From positions 1 to 59,649 of IMG/VR virus record IMGVR_UViG_3300008262_000102: DNA of 59,649 bases; one strand, given 5' to 3'. The position numbers were made by a program, and so were the translations under genes. Positions within the stretch are counted from its first letter, which is position 1, and every line of letters begins with the position of its first letter. Shown here one piece after another: positions 41,098 through 48,080 of the stretch. The notes beneath the pieces are model-generated. The model had not been told where the DNA came from. It saw only the letters and a list, made by a program, of their open reading frames with translations, and did not search any database. This DNA is from a virus.

Positions 41098-41673
41098 TTA
41101 CAGCAGGCCTTCAGCTTGTAGCGTAGCCACTGTGTCGTCGCTGAGAGGAACCTCAGTCTTGATGTTTAACTCCAATACTTCGTCGTTGAGCTGTTGCTTC
41201 TGTTTCTTGAGATTCAAGATTTCTGCCTTGGCCTGCAAGATCTGATCCTTGCTTAGGATAGATGTAGATACGGTGTCAGTATAACCGTAAATGCTACGAC
41301 GGCTGGTTTCGCCTTTGTCGTTCTTGATCTTTTCCAACTTGCCTTTGATTACATCCAACGAAATCATTTCGCTGCCGTTTGCAAACTGTTCCAACTGACC
41401 AATGCGTTTATCAATAAACGCTGCCTTGGCCAATGCTGTGTTAATGCCGCTGGCTGCATTGGCTGTGCCGACCAAGGCACGGATGTTGTACAGAGCCATG
41501 ATCAGTTTCTGTCTGCGAGCATCGTTAGATACTAATTCAGAGTTGGCCTTAGTGATGGCATCTTCAACATTCTGGAACTCGTTGAGTTCGAGATTGAAAT
41601 CAATTTTGATACTTTTTACAGTATCGTTGATGCTGTTCTGTACAGCGTTGGCTTTTCTCAGTGTGATATTCAT
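41098..41673 (-). CDS. Helical coiled-coil protein, unknown (191 aa)
   Basis: MNITLRKANAVQNSINDTVK, then long charged helices (VEDAITKANSELVSNDARRQ; IGQLEQFANGSEM) and a C-terminal coiled coil rich in Lys/Gln (ILQAKAEILNLKKQKQQLND). It fits a structural or scaffolding helix bundle. It lies within the tRNA array with its own promoter and a leader of about 280 bases. Confidence 0.55.
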   Translation of the reverse strand: MNITLRKANAVQNSINDTVKSIKIDFNLELNEFQNVEDAITKANSELVSNDARRQKLIMALYNIRALVGTANAASGINTALAKAAFIDKRIGQLEQFANGSEMISLDVIKGKLEKIKNDKGETSRRSIYGYTDTVSTSILSKDQILQAKAEILNLKKQKQQLNDEVLELNIKTEVPLSDDTVATLQAEGLL

Positions 41674-41968
41674 TTTCTTCCTTTATTCAAACAACAATGA
41701 CGGGTCAGCGAAAGGTCAAGTAATAGACCGGACAATGTACAAACGAAAGGGTTGTAATCTTTCTTGACAATGTGCAAATAACAATACACAGAGGTCCATA
41801 TATTTCCGATTAACAAATGACATTCTATTAGGGATCGGATCACATAAACACGTTCCAAGTTTCAAGTTTGGATTGTAAGTTTGGAGTAAGCATGAAGCTC
41901 ACGCCTTTTCGTCTATCCTCTTCTACCCTTCGCCTCACCGGTTGAAGCATTACTGCCCCAACAAAACT
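41674..41968 (-). other. Long untranslated leader of the 191-residue gene
   Basis: About 290 bases between promoter and gene, without a convincing gene. Two short ORFs start at 41950 (36 codons, basic) and near 41826, so uORF control is possible. GGAAG before the ATG of the real gene is the Shine-Dalgarno. Confidence 0.4.
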
Positions 41969-41997
41969 ATTATACAACGTTCGACTTGATATGTCAA
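41969..41997 (-). promoter_or_regulatory. Consensus sigma-70 promoter
   Basis: TTGACA (41992-41997), 17 bases, TATAAT (41969-41974) on the minus strand, 17 bases downstream of tRNA-Thr(TGT). Confidence 0.9.
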
Positions 41998-42013
41998 GTC
42001 TTTTTGGTAATCC

Positions 42014-42089
42014 TGGTGCCGGTTGTCGGATTCGAACTGACCACATCCGCCTTACAAGAGCGGCGCTCTACCTAATGAGCTAAACCGGC
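42014..42089 (-). tRNA. tRNA-Thr(TGT), copy 1
   Basis: Anticodon arm CCGCT-CTTGTAA-GGCGG, acceptor GCCGGTT/AACCGGC, CCA encoded. Confidence 0.95.
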
Positions 42090-42142
42090 ATTAAAAATGA
42101 CATACTACTTATCCTATTATACACCATATGTCAGGGTGAATT

Positions 42143-42218
42143 TGGTGGAGGTGACAGGACTCGAACCCGCTACCTACTGCTTGCAAAGCAGCCGCTCTCC
42201 CAGCTGAGCTACACCCCC
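42143..42218 (-). tRNA. tRNA-Ala(TGC), copy 1
   Basis: Anticodon arm CTGCT-TTGCAAG-CAG region reading TGC, D arm AGCTCAGCTGGGAGAGC, CCA encoded. Confidence 0.95.
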
Positions 42219-42228
42219 AAATAACTAA

Positions 42229-42441
42229 TTAATCTCTAGTCGACGCAGTACCAGTGGGATTCTTCTGATATCCACCCGGACCAGCAGGTCTCTTTTCACG
42301 CTTAGGCTGAATAGCAGCACACAGTTCAGCATCGATACATGCACGTTTCCACGCACCACGTTGATGTGCATCTTTGAACTTGCCTGTGGCTAAACTGATC
42401 TTAAGCAGCGAACTCATTCTATAATTTGGACCTGGTTTCAT
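42229..42441 (-). CDS. Small basic protein, unknown (70 aa)
   Basis: MKPGPNYRMSSLLKISLATG, then DAHQRGAWKRACIDAELCA and a basic, Gly/Pro-rich tail. I recall MKPGPNY-starting small proteins as common in T4-like marine phages, without known function. GAGGAAATAT precedes the ATG. It lies between two tRNAs. Confidence 0.6.
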   Translation of the reverse strand: MKPGPNYRMSSLLKISLATGKFKDAHQRGAWKRACIDAELCAAIQPKREKRPAGPGGYQKNPTGTASTRD

Positions 42442-42462
42442 ATATTTCCTCTTTTAAAAAAA

Positions 42463-42552
42463 TGGCGGAAGACCGGGGACTCGAACCCCGAAGACGTTTT
42501 AAAGCGACCGACGGTTTAGCAAACCGCTCCAATACCATTATGGGAGTCTTCC
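42463..42552 (-). tRNA. tRNA-Ser(GCT)
   Basis: Type II tRNA with a long variable arm; anticodon arm CGGTT-TGCTAAA-CCG reading GCT; discriminator G and CCA encoded. Confidence 0.93.
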
Positions 42553-42559
42553 GTGTTGT

Positions 42560-42633
42560 TGGTACCTCGTGACAGAATTGAACTGCCGTGTCCGCTGTGT
42601 AAAAGCGGCATTCTACCATTAAATTAACGAGGC
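42560..42633 (-). tRNA. tRNA-Val(TAC)
   Basis: Anticodon arm CCGCT-TTTACAC-AGCGG; acceptor GCCTCGT/ACGAGGT; CCA encoded. Confidence 0.93.
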
Positions 42634-43581
42634 AAACTATTCTGAAACACACTAAGTCTTAAAGTCCAACGATGAATTTACGACCAGCCTAATGTGTTTT
42701 AGAATAGTGTTAAGACTGAGATTACATCTTAACCATAAGCACCTCTAGCATTACCGTACACCTTGCGAGCATACGTTCTCTAGACATCCACTAAGTCCAT
42801 ATCACTATGTAACCTAGTCTGCTTACAGTATCGCCGTTTTTAAAGACAGGCATTAGTCTTGTCGCTATGTGCTATTCTACACCATCTATCCCGTTAACCT
42901 TGCGAGCTATTCAGCGGCGCTAACCACTTACGAAACTTCCAGTATAAACTAATGTTACCTTGCGAGCTTCATTAGACTTGATTGTGTTGCCACTCAAGTA
43001 TTAGATACTTTTCACACATAACCGAGGCAGTCTTTGCATTTTTGTTGATAGTTGGGATCGAACCAACAGTCTATTTCTTAAAAGGAAATCGCGCTACCAT
43101 TACGCTATATCGAACCTACCGCGATGAGCTGCCTCTGTTGCTGAATAATCTTTTGAACTACCCAATACAACTCACCACATACCTTTTGCCTCGCGAGCTA
43201 CTCAGTGATGTTTCACGATCGGTGTACTGTATTACTACAGCCCACTAACCTCCACCGGTCTTATCAGTGAACGCTACCTCGCGGTAGTGAGCAGGCTTGT
43301 TTACGTGAACCATTTCTGGCGCTGGTATGTAGGCATTCCAGCTTTGGGTGTGTCGCCACACTTATTCTTCGTAGACGGCAAGCCGCCTACAGGACAATAA
43401 ACTGCCCTTAAATTCTTTACCATTAAAAATAACATTAGACCCTATGGGATCAAGCATATTTCTGAGTGGAGTTCGATGCTCCTCATAAGCCATTGCTCAC
43501 GGTTATATCAGAAGAGTAAGATGGCCCTATTCTTCATGAGACTGTGCGTCCACAGACGATTCCCGTCAATGCTATTTTTAA
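42634..43581 (-). ncRNA. Candidate giant structured RNA (GOLLD/ROOL-like), 0.95 kb, with embedded tRNA
   Basis: This 948-base stretch has no credible gene on either strand but many stems: ACTATTCT...AGAATAGT closing the 3-prime end (42636-42651 with 42693-42708), CTAATG/CATTAG, GTTA/TAAC, AAGTAT/ATACTT, GTAG(A)CGGC/GCCG(C)CTAC and GAGGCAG/CTGCCTC around a tRNA-Lys-like domain. The loop sequence GCTCGCAAGGT recurs three times on the minus strand (42763, 42899 and 42957 region). Large ornate RNAs of phages (GOLLD, ROOL) are known to lie in tRNA arrays and can contain a tRNA. A promoter at 43722 reads into it through tRNA-Leu(TAG). The assignment rests on pattern, not homology. Confidence 0.5.
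43043..43114 (-). tRNA. Degenerate tRNA-Lys(TTT) embedded in the large structured RNA
   Basis: Anticodon arm ATTTC-CTTTTAA-GAAAT and T arm GTTGG-TTCGATC-CCAAC are good. The acceptor stem has mismatches and CCA is not encoded, unlike every other tRNA here. Outer stem GAGGCAG/CTGCCTC encloses it. Probably a structural domain rather than a working tRNA. Confidence 0.6.
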
Positions 43582-43665
43582 TGGTGCCCCAGGAGAGACT
43601 CGAACTCTCACGCCTTGCGACATCGGCTTCTAAGACCGACGTGTCTACCATTCCACCACCGGGGC
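43582..43665 (-). tRNA. tRNA-Leu(TAG)
   Basis: Type II; anticodon arm CGGT-CTTAGAA-GCCG; variable arm TGTC-GCAA-GGCG; CCA encoded. Confidence 0.95.
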
Positions 43666-43721
43666 AAAATTACTAACCTAACTTTTTAAAGAACGTTTAA
43701 CTAATTTCTTAGTATGTGTAT

Positions 43722-43750
43722 ATTGTAACATCATATTTAAATGCTGTCAA
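43722..43750 (-). promoter_or_regulatory. Sigma-70 promoter inside the tRNA array
   Basis: TTGACA (43745-43750), 17 bases, TACAAT (43722-43727) on the minus strand. It reads into tRNA-Leu(TAG) and the large structured RNA. Confidence 0.8.
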
Positions 43751-43758
43751 CCTTTATC

Positions 43759-43833
43759 TGGCACCGCCTACAGGAATCGAACCCATATTCAAGAGGTAGA
43801 AGCTCTTTGTATTATCCATTATACTAAAGCGGT
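43759..43833 (-). tRNA. tRNA-Arg(TCT)
   Basis: Anticodon arm AAGAG-CTTCTAC-CTCTT; acceptor ACCGCTT/AGGCGGT; discriminator G; CCA encoded. Confidence 0.92.
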
Positions 43834-43834
43834 A

Positions 43835-43918
43835 TGGTGCGAGAGACGGGACTCGAACCCGTATGCCTTTCGGCGGCAGATTTTAAGTCTGCTGTGTATA
43901 CCATTCCACCACTCTCGC
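43835..43918 (-). tRNA. tRNA-Leu(TAA)
   Basis: Type II; anticodon arm CAGA-CTTAAAA-TCTG; acceptor GCGAGAG/CTCTCGC; CCA encoded. Confidence 0.95.
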
Positions 43919-43927
43919 ATTATTCTG

Positions 43928-44152
43928 TTATCTACGTGATGCACCAATACGACTAGATTTATTCCAGTCATATGCTACACCATCAGGACATTGACCGTCC
44001 TGAATACTATCAACTCCAAACACACCACAAACTTCAAATTCAGGTCCGTTGATAGTTACAAAAATTCCTACAGTTTTGGCGAATGCCATTGCTTCGTTTA
44101 GAGTTGGGCACGAATTTAATGGTAGCCCGTTTTTGCTTATTATTTCATACAT
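43928..44152 (-). CDS. Small unknown protein (74 aa), leaderless
   Basis: MYEIISKNGLPLNSCPTLNE, then AMAFAKTVGIFVTINGPEF and FGVDSIQDGQCPDG. The ATG chosen is 6 bases after TATAAT of a perfect promoter, so the transcript should begin on it; an ATG 15 bases upstream overlaps the -10. No family is recognised. It lies between tRNA-Leu and tRNA-Phe. Confidence 0.6.
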   Translation of the reverse strand: MYEIISKNGLPLNSCPTLNEAMAFAKTVGIFVTINGPEFEVCGVFGVDSIQDGQCPDGVAYDWNKSSRIGASRR

Positions 44153-44158
44153 GCGTGT

Positions 44159-44187
44159 ATTATACATTCTGTTGCTGATGTTGTCAA
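44159..44187 (-). promoter_or_regulatory. Consensus sigma-70 promoter, leaderless type
   Basis: TTGACA (44182-44187), 17 bases, TATAAT (44159-44164), then 6 bases and ATG (44152). Confidence 0.9.
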
Positions 44188-44199
44188 CAACTATTTTAT

Positions 44200-44275
44200 T
44201 GGTGCCGCCCCTAGGGATCGAACCTAGTTCCTCGGTGCTTCAAACCGGTGCAATGACCACATTTGCTAAAGCGGC
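44200..44275 (-). tRNA. tRNA-Phe(GAA), probable
   Basis: Acceptor GCCGCTT/GGGCGGC-type, T arm CTAGG-TTCGATC-CCTAG, CCA encoded. The loop reads TTGAAGC between CGGT and ACCG, giving GAA; one stem mismatch and the G37 C38 pair are unusual for Phe. Confidence 0.7.
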
Positions 44276-44278
44276 GTT

Positions 44279-45322
44279 TTAATTGATCCAATCGACCATT
44301 TCAGCCATTCGTCTACGATATTCCGAAACAAATGGTTCTTTAACATAGGGTATGTATGGGTTGGTCTGTACAAAGTTATAATCGTGTTGCATTCTGTAAC
44401 ACATTCTGTTTGTTATACCACCCAATCTTCTATGTAACGTAATAGAATTATCAAATAAACATAAGTCTGTATCTGATTGATACCAATGATCATACATGTA
44501 TTTTTCTACAAATAATTCATTTTGTATTTTATCTAATAATTTTTTAGATTCTATATCAGACATTCCTTCGATCTTACTAATCGTGTTCACACTTATATGC
44601 AGTCCTTTGTGTCCCCCAGGACTGGTTACGATCAACGGGATTCTCGAATCGTCTACTGGACACATATTTTTCTGCATTATAGAATCTTGTTCTTCTATAA
44701 GTCCGGGATTTATTCTTCCTGGAGTGAACCGGTGAAGCAGTACCATTTCATCTAGCTCACTTCTAAAACTCTCACTTAATGATTCATAATAATCAACCGT
44801 GGTCAAAAAGCCAGTGGCACTTCCTACTACACCCGATCTACCTAACAGCGACACTCCGGGAGTAAAACACAAATCTCCCGATTCGTTGCTATGCCACAGT
44901 AACTCTCCTTCGGCAAACATTCCCAAAGGGTCACCGCTGGGATCTTTCATTCCAGTGACCTTCATTATAGAAGTTGGCTTTCCGTCTTCGATGAGCATGA
45001 GTTTACTGGCAGATCTTAAAAATTTCTTATCATCATCATCTATGACGTTGGAATTTTCTAAAACTTTTTGAAAAATTTCACCTACGGAAACTCCATACTT
45101 TTTTTGTAATCTGTGCGCTTGATTTGTTCTCGGTAGCCCCAGTTTAAAAATTAATTCTTCGTACCTAAACGTGTTTAGATTTGTATTTCTTATAATAGTT
45201 ACTAATTTTTCTAGGTGCAATTTTCCTATCTCTTGCCATTCTTCGTTGGTTATATTATCAAAGTCAACATCGTCGATGAAGACCCCAAATCTCCCCAACC
45301 CTGGTATTTTACTAATTTTCAT
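44279..45322 (-). CDS. TauD/TfdA-like 2OG oxygenase
   Basis: 347 residues. LLWHSNESGDLCFTPGVSLL is the first metal motif position, and LCLFDNSITLHRR the distal His region with Arg; IDDVDF and the N-terminal GVFIDDVD fold elements also fit the TauD/clavaminate-synthase-like family. The usual HxD is HSN here (Asn in place of Asp, followed by Glu), so iron ligation may be changed. GGAGAGGGAA and AATAAATA lie upstream. Substrate unknown; amino-acid hydroxylation is common in the family. Confidence 0.72.
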   Translation of the reverse strand: MKISKIPGLGRFGVFIDDVDFDNITNEEWQEIGKLHLEKLVTIIRNTNLNTFRYEELIFKLGLPRTNQAHRLQKKYGVSVGEIFQKVLENSNVIDDDDKKFLRSASKLMLIEDGKPTSIMKVTGMKDPSGDPLGMFAEGELLWHSNESGDLCFTPGVSLLGRSGVVGSATGFLTTVDYYESLSESFRSELDEMVLLHRFTPGRINPGLIEEQDSIMQKNMCPVDDSRIPLIVTSPGGHKGLHISVNTISKIEGMSDIESKKLLDKIQNELFVEKYMYDHWYQSDTDLCLFDNSITLHRRLGGITNRMCYRMQHDYNFVQTNPYIPYVKEPFVSEYRRRMAEMVDWIN

Positions 45323-45337
45323 ATAATTCCCTCTCCA

Positions 45338-45345
45338 TATTTATT
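45338..45345 (-). promoter_or_regulatory. T4-type late promoter element (AATAAATA)
   Basis: AATAAATA on the minus strand, 15 bases before the TauD-like ATG, giving room for its GGAGAGG Shine-Dalgarno. Confidence 0.5.
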
Positions 45346-45370
45346 AATTGAAATATCAGCGGGATAGACA

Positions 45371-46816
45371 TTAACAATTTTTCAAATGTTTTTTATATTC
45401 AAGTATCTTATTTTGAATTTTAACATGCACATCGGGATTATGTATTAAATCGATTAATCTTGTATTGAGAAGGTCTTTCCATGAACCAAGTCCCATTGCA
45501 GCACAATCCATTAGAGGCCAGCTATGGGCTGTGTTGCTTCTTTCTGTATTGAACTCTTTTGCTATGTTAGAGGCATCGTCAAAATTAGTCCAATCATTGG
45601 TCCAGCTATAGTTATTTCCTCTATCTAATCGATATCCATATTTTTCATAGTTCTTGTCGATGTCACTTTGATATCTCATTTTTGTTCGTATAAACAAAGG
45701 ACTCCAAATGGTGTTGAAATCATATTCTTGACACCATTCAAAACTTTTCCTACAACTATCAATAGTTTCATGCGGCAATCCAACAATAAACGAACAGATA
45801 AAATTAGAGCCATTGTCGGGATTGAAATGACTTTCTTTTAATTCTATAAGAAATTCTTTTATTTTTTCGCTATGAAAACCTTTTCCGACTGCTTTTGCAG
45901 ATTCTAGATTTAGACTTTCTACTCCAAAAAAACCGCTGCGTAATCCCATTTCTTTAAGCAAAGTGATTTGATCTCTATGTGCATGAAGCAGATCTAATCT
46001 AAGATAGGTTATAAAGTTTACCTTAAATGGCAAACTTGTAATAACTCTGTGTATCTTTTCTAGCTTTTCTGTACTGTCATTAAATGTGTCATCACAGAAA
46101 GTGTAATTGGTTACTCCAAATTTTTCATAATTTCTTATAAATTCTTCTCTTAAAAATTCATAGTCACGAATGTAATCTAATTTCTTTTTACCTGTTAACT
46201 GAAAATTGCAAAACTTACATTTGAAAATGCAACCTCTGCTAATTTCTATAGGTAACGTTTCTCCTGGAAAAATAACATCGTTATCTTCCCATTGATGTTT
46301 AAGATGCTCGATGTCTACAGGATAGTGTTCACCTTCTATAATTTTTGTACCCAGAGAAATATTCCAAATTGGTTTTTTCTTACCCACCAATGACAGAGCG
46401 TACTCTATTACAGAATTATCTGAGTATCCATGAAATACCGCATCAAAAATAGGATCTCCTATTTCTTGATGACTGTGTGCTCCACCTGAGATAAATTGAA
46501 TCTTTGGATGTAAAGATTTTATCTGTTTTAACACTTCTTTTAACGAGGCCGGCGTCCCTTCGCTAAACGTAGCATGCATCTGTGTCACATCTACGTGTTG
46601 AAAAAAGGTAGTGCTAACTCCGATGATCTTTGTATTATCTCCGATGAACAACTCGATGGTTTCTAACAGTTCATTGTTTGAAAAACTGTTTACCATAGGG
46701 ATAACTTGTACTGAAAACCCATTTCTTCTTAACGAGTCTGCTATTCTGTAAGGCCCTATTGTTTTAGCGAATGGCGCGACAGATAGATGAGTTAATAATA
46801 TCACATCATATTTCAT
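45371..46816 (-). CDS. B12-binding-type radical SAM protein (paralogue of 23254)
   Basis: 481 residues. CIFKCKFC (196, 200, 203) with ETLPIEISRG before it and FCDDTFNDST after it, matching the 23254 protein (ETLPIEISRG, CIFNCKFC, FSDDTFNDST). N-terminal Rossmann part has GPYRIADSLRRNGF and GVSTTFF. It lies next to a TauD-like gene, away from the main operons. A GATAAGTA element ends 5 bases before the ATG, so the mRNA is expected to be leaderless. Confidence 0.85.
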   Translation of the reverse strand: MKYDVILLTHLSVAPFAKTIGPYRIADSLRRNGFSVQVIPMVNSFSNNELLETIELFIGDNTKIIGVSTTFFQHVDVTQMHATFSEGTPASLKEVLKQIKSLHPKIQFISGGAHSHQEIGDPIFDAVFHGYSDNSVIEYALSLVGKKKPIWNISLGTKIIEGEHYPVDIEHLKHQWEDNDVIFPGETLPIEISRGCIFKCKFCNFQLTGKKKLDYIRDYEFLREEFIRNYEKFGVTNYTFCDDTFNDSTEKLEKIHRVITSLPFKVNFITYLRLDLLHAHRDQITLLKEMGLRSGFFGVESLNLESAKAVGKGFHSEKIKEFLIELKESHFNPDNGSNFICSFIVGLPHETIDSCRKSFEWCQEYDFNTIWSPLFIRTKMRYQSDIDKNYEKYGYRLDRGNNYSWTNDWTNFDDASNIAKEFNTERSNTAHSWPLMDCAAMGLGSWKDLLNTRLIDLIHNPDVHVKIQNKILEYKKHLKNC

Positions 46817-46821
46817 TAAAA

Positions 46822-46829
46822 TACTTATC
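46822..46829 (-). promoter_or_regulatory. Possible late promoter element (GATAAGTA), leaderless
   Basis: GATAAGTA on the minus strand, 5 bases before the ATG at 46816. Two mismatches, but the same spacing as the halogenase and kdsA elements. Confidence 0.4.
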
Positions 46830-46871
46830 GCAGTTTTAACAACAGCTGTAAATTTTTAAAAGTAACATACA

Positions 46872-46971
46872 TATCTAAACACACAAGCCACCGTCACTCT
46901 TTCAAGTATCGACAATGCCGCAGGCCAAGCCCTAAGAGTTACACTCGTTCTTTCACTGGTGTGTTTAGATA
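46872..46971 (-). ncRNA. Long hairpin element directly after tRNA-Val(GAC)
   Basis: TATCTAAACACAC (46872-46884) and GTGTGTTTAGATA (46959-46971) form a perfect 13-base stem. The stem begins at the first base after the tRNA CCA. Inside is a GC-richer 74-base loop region with no gene. Confidence 0.5.
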
Positions 46972-47046
46972 TGGTAGTTCCTACAAGAATTGAACTTGTG
47001 TCTTTACCATGTCAAAGTAATGTTCTACCATTAAACTAAGGAACTA
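46972..47046 (-). tRNA. tRNA-Val(GAC)
   Basis: Anticodon arm TTACT-TTGACAT-GGTAA; acceptor AGTTCCC/AGGAACT with one mismatch; CCA encoded. Confidence 0.88.
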
Positions 47047-47051
47047 TACTT

Positions 47052-47124
47052 GGGGTGAAGCCGGGAATCGAACCCTGTCAAACTGATTCACAGTCAGTTA
47101 TGCAACCACTACATCAGCAACACC
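47052..47124 (-). tRNA. tRNA-His(GTG)
   Basis: Anticodon arm ACTGA-CTGTGAA-TCAGT; CCA encoded. The extended acceptor GGTGTTGC/GCTTCACC carries the extra G-1 of tRNA-His and two mismatches. Confidence 0.88.
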
Positions 47125-47130
47125 ATTGAT

Positions 47131-47205
47131 TGGTACCCCTGGATGGAATCGAACCACCGTCCCCACGTTCGTAGCATGGTATCCTATCCGTTGAACGACA
47201 GAGGT
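47131..47205 (-). tRNA. tRNA-Arg(ACG)
   Basis: Anticodon arm CCATG-CTACGAA-CGTGG; CCA encoded. It would need TadA editing to inosine. Confidence 0.92.
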
Positions 47206-47210
47206 AAACT

Positions 47211-47285
47211 TGGCCGGGCTTGAGAGGATCGAACTCCCACCGTCGGTTTCGAAGACCGAAATGATATCCATTTCACCAAAGCCCG
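47211..47285 (-). tRNA. tRNA-Arg(TCG)
   Basis: Anticodon arm TCGGT-CTTCGAA-ACCGA; discriminator G; CCA encoded. Confidence 0.93.
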
Positions 47286-47290
47286 ATATA

Positions 47291-47364
47291 TGGCAGGCGT
47301 GCTAGGGCTCGAACCTAGAATAACAGAGTCAAAGTCTGTGGTGTTACCATTACACTACACGCCA
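47291..47364 (-). tRNA. tRNA-Gln(TTG)
   Basis: Anticodon arm ACAGA-CTTTGAC-TCTGT; discriminator G; CCA encoded; weak first pair as usual for Gln. Confidence 0.93.
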
Positions 47365-47598
47365 ACATATTGAATTTGTAAGCCTACGTCACGTTTATCG
47401 TAGATTTATTCAGGACTTACCGGCCGCCTAGCCTGACCTCGAGCACGATGGATATCACTTGGGTTTCCACCAGCGTAGTCTCCTTTACAGACCTCCGCAG
47501 TTCCCCGCGGGTGGGAGTTGAACCCATTTGCCTTTTGCGTCTAAGTACCTTCGAAGAATACTTTGAACGTGTTTCCACTTGCTGACGCTTACAAAACT
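47365..47598 (-). ncRNA. Inter-tRNA structured region
   Basis: No gene. On the minus strand TTTTG-GCGTC pairs with GACGC-AAAA around GTG-GAAA-CAC and AAGTA...TACTT hairpins; a T-arm-like ATGGG-TTCAACT-CCCAC follows; GTAAG/CTTAC with an inner CTACG/CGTAG ends it. It joins tRNA-Thr(TGT) and tRNA-Gln without other content. Confidence 0.4.
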
Positions 47599-47673
47599 TG
47601 GTGCCCCAGGAAGGAATCGAACCTCCGCACCCTGCTTACAAGGCAGGACCTCTACCACTAAGGATACAAGGGC
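47599..47673 (-). tRNA. tRNA-Thr(TGT), copy 2
   Basis: Anticodon arm CCTGC-CTTGTAA-GCAGG; acceptor GCCCTTG with TGGGGC partner; CCA encoded. Different from copy 1. Confidence 0.92.
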
Positions 47674-47679
47674 AAAAAC

Positions 47680-47755
47680 TGGTCTCCCTACTTGGATTCG
47701 AACCAAGACCCTACGGCCCCAAACCGCAAATGCAACCAGATAACACTTTAGAGAG
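47680..47755 (-). tRNA. tRNA-Pro(TGG), copy 2
   Basis: Anticodon arm TGCGG-TTTGGGG-CCGTA with G37; T arm CTTGG-TTCGAAT-CCAAG; CCA encoded. Confidence 0.9.
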
Positions 47756-47760
47756 ATAAT

Positions 47761-47835
47761 TGGTGGAGGCCGAGAGTATCGAACTCTTCTAGACATGATT
47801 CTTGCAAGGAACCACCGCAGCCCTCTGCTGCCCCC
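47761..47835 (-). tRNA. tRNA-Ala(TGC), copy 2, with abnormal D arm
   Basis: Anticodon arm GGTTC-CTTGCAA-GAATC, T arm AAGAG-TTCGATA-CTCTC, CCA encoded. The D arm is reduced to GCAG-AGGG-CTGC without the GG pair of a normal D loop, and the acceptor has wobble pairs. Possibly decayed. Confidence 0.65.
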
Positions 47836-48005
47836 GAATTTAAAAATAGGTTTTCCGAGTGCCCAACTATCCTCCTGGGAGGACTCACTGGATTGTCTCG
47901 ACAGGGCAAGTTTATGCTACCGTCATAGCCGTCTGTGGTGTCATACAGCCGACCTAAACTGTACTAGGCTTGCGGGACTCAAACCCTGCGTCTATCTCAG
48001 AAACT
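47836..48005 (-). ncRNA. Inter-tRNA structured region
   Basis: No gene. Minus strand hairpins TCCTCC-CA-GGAGGA and a T-arm-like GCAGGG-TTTGAGT-CCCGC; no CCA, no anticodon arm. Confidence 0.35.
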
Positions 48006-48080
48006 TGGTGGTAAAGGTGAGATTCGAACTCACACTGGGCACCGTATGAAGGTGTTGCACAACCATTATGCTACTTTACC
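48006..48080 (-). tRNA. tRNA with CAT anticodon (elongator Met or Ile2)
   Basis: GGTAAAG/CTTTACC acceptor, loop TTCATAC, CCA encoded. It lacks the initiator C1:A72 mismatch. Elongator Met and lysidine-modified Ile(CAT) cannot be told apart here. Confidence 0.88.

Noticed and set aside
42102-42125. Promoter before tRNA-Thr (TATAAT near 42115 on the minus strand)
   Set aside because: The -10 is good but no -35 lies at 16-18 bases, so it is not called.
42700-43600. CRISPR array or recombination repeats
   Set aside because: The repeated GCTCGCAAGGT motif is only 11 bases, irregularly spaced and always within hairpins, so it fits RNA loops and not CRISPR repeats.
42982-43676. Plus-strand ORFs of 66-88 codons in the tRNA array
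   Set aside because: They read tRNA and structured-RNA sequence in antisense, contain translated T-arm sequence, and lack ribosome-binding sites.
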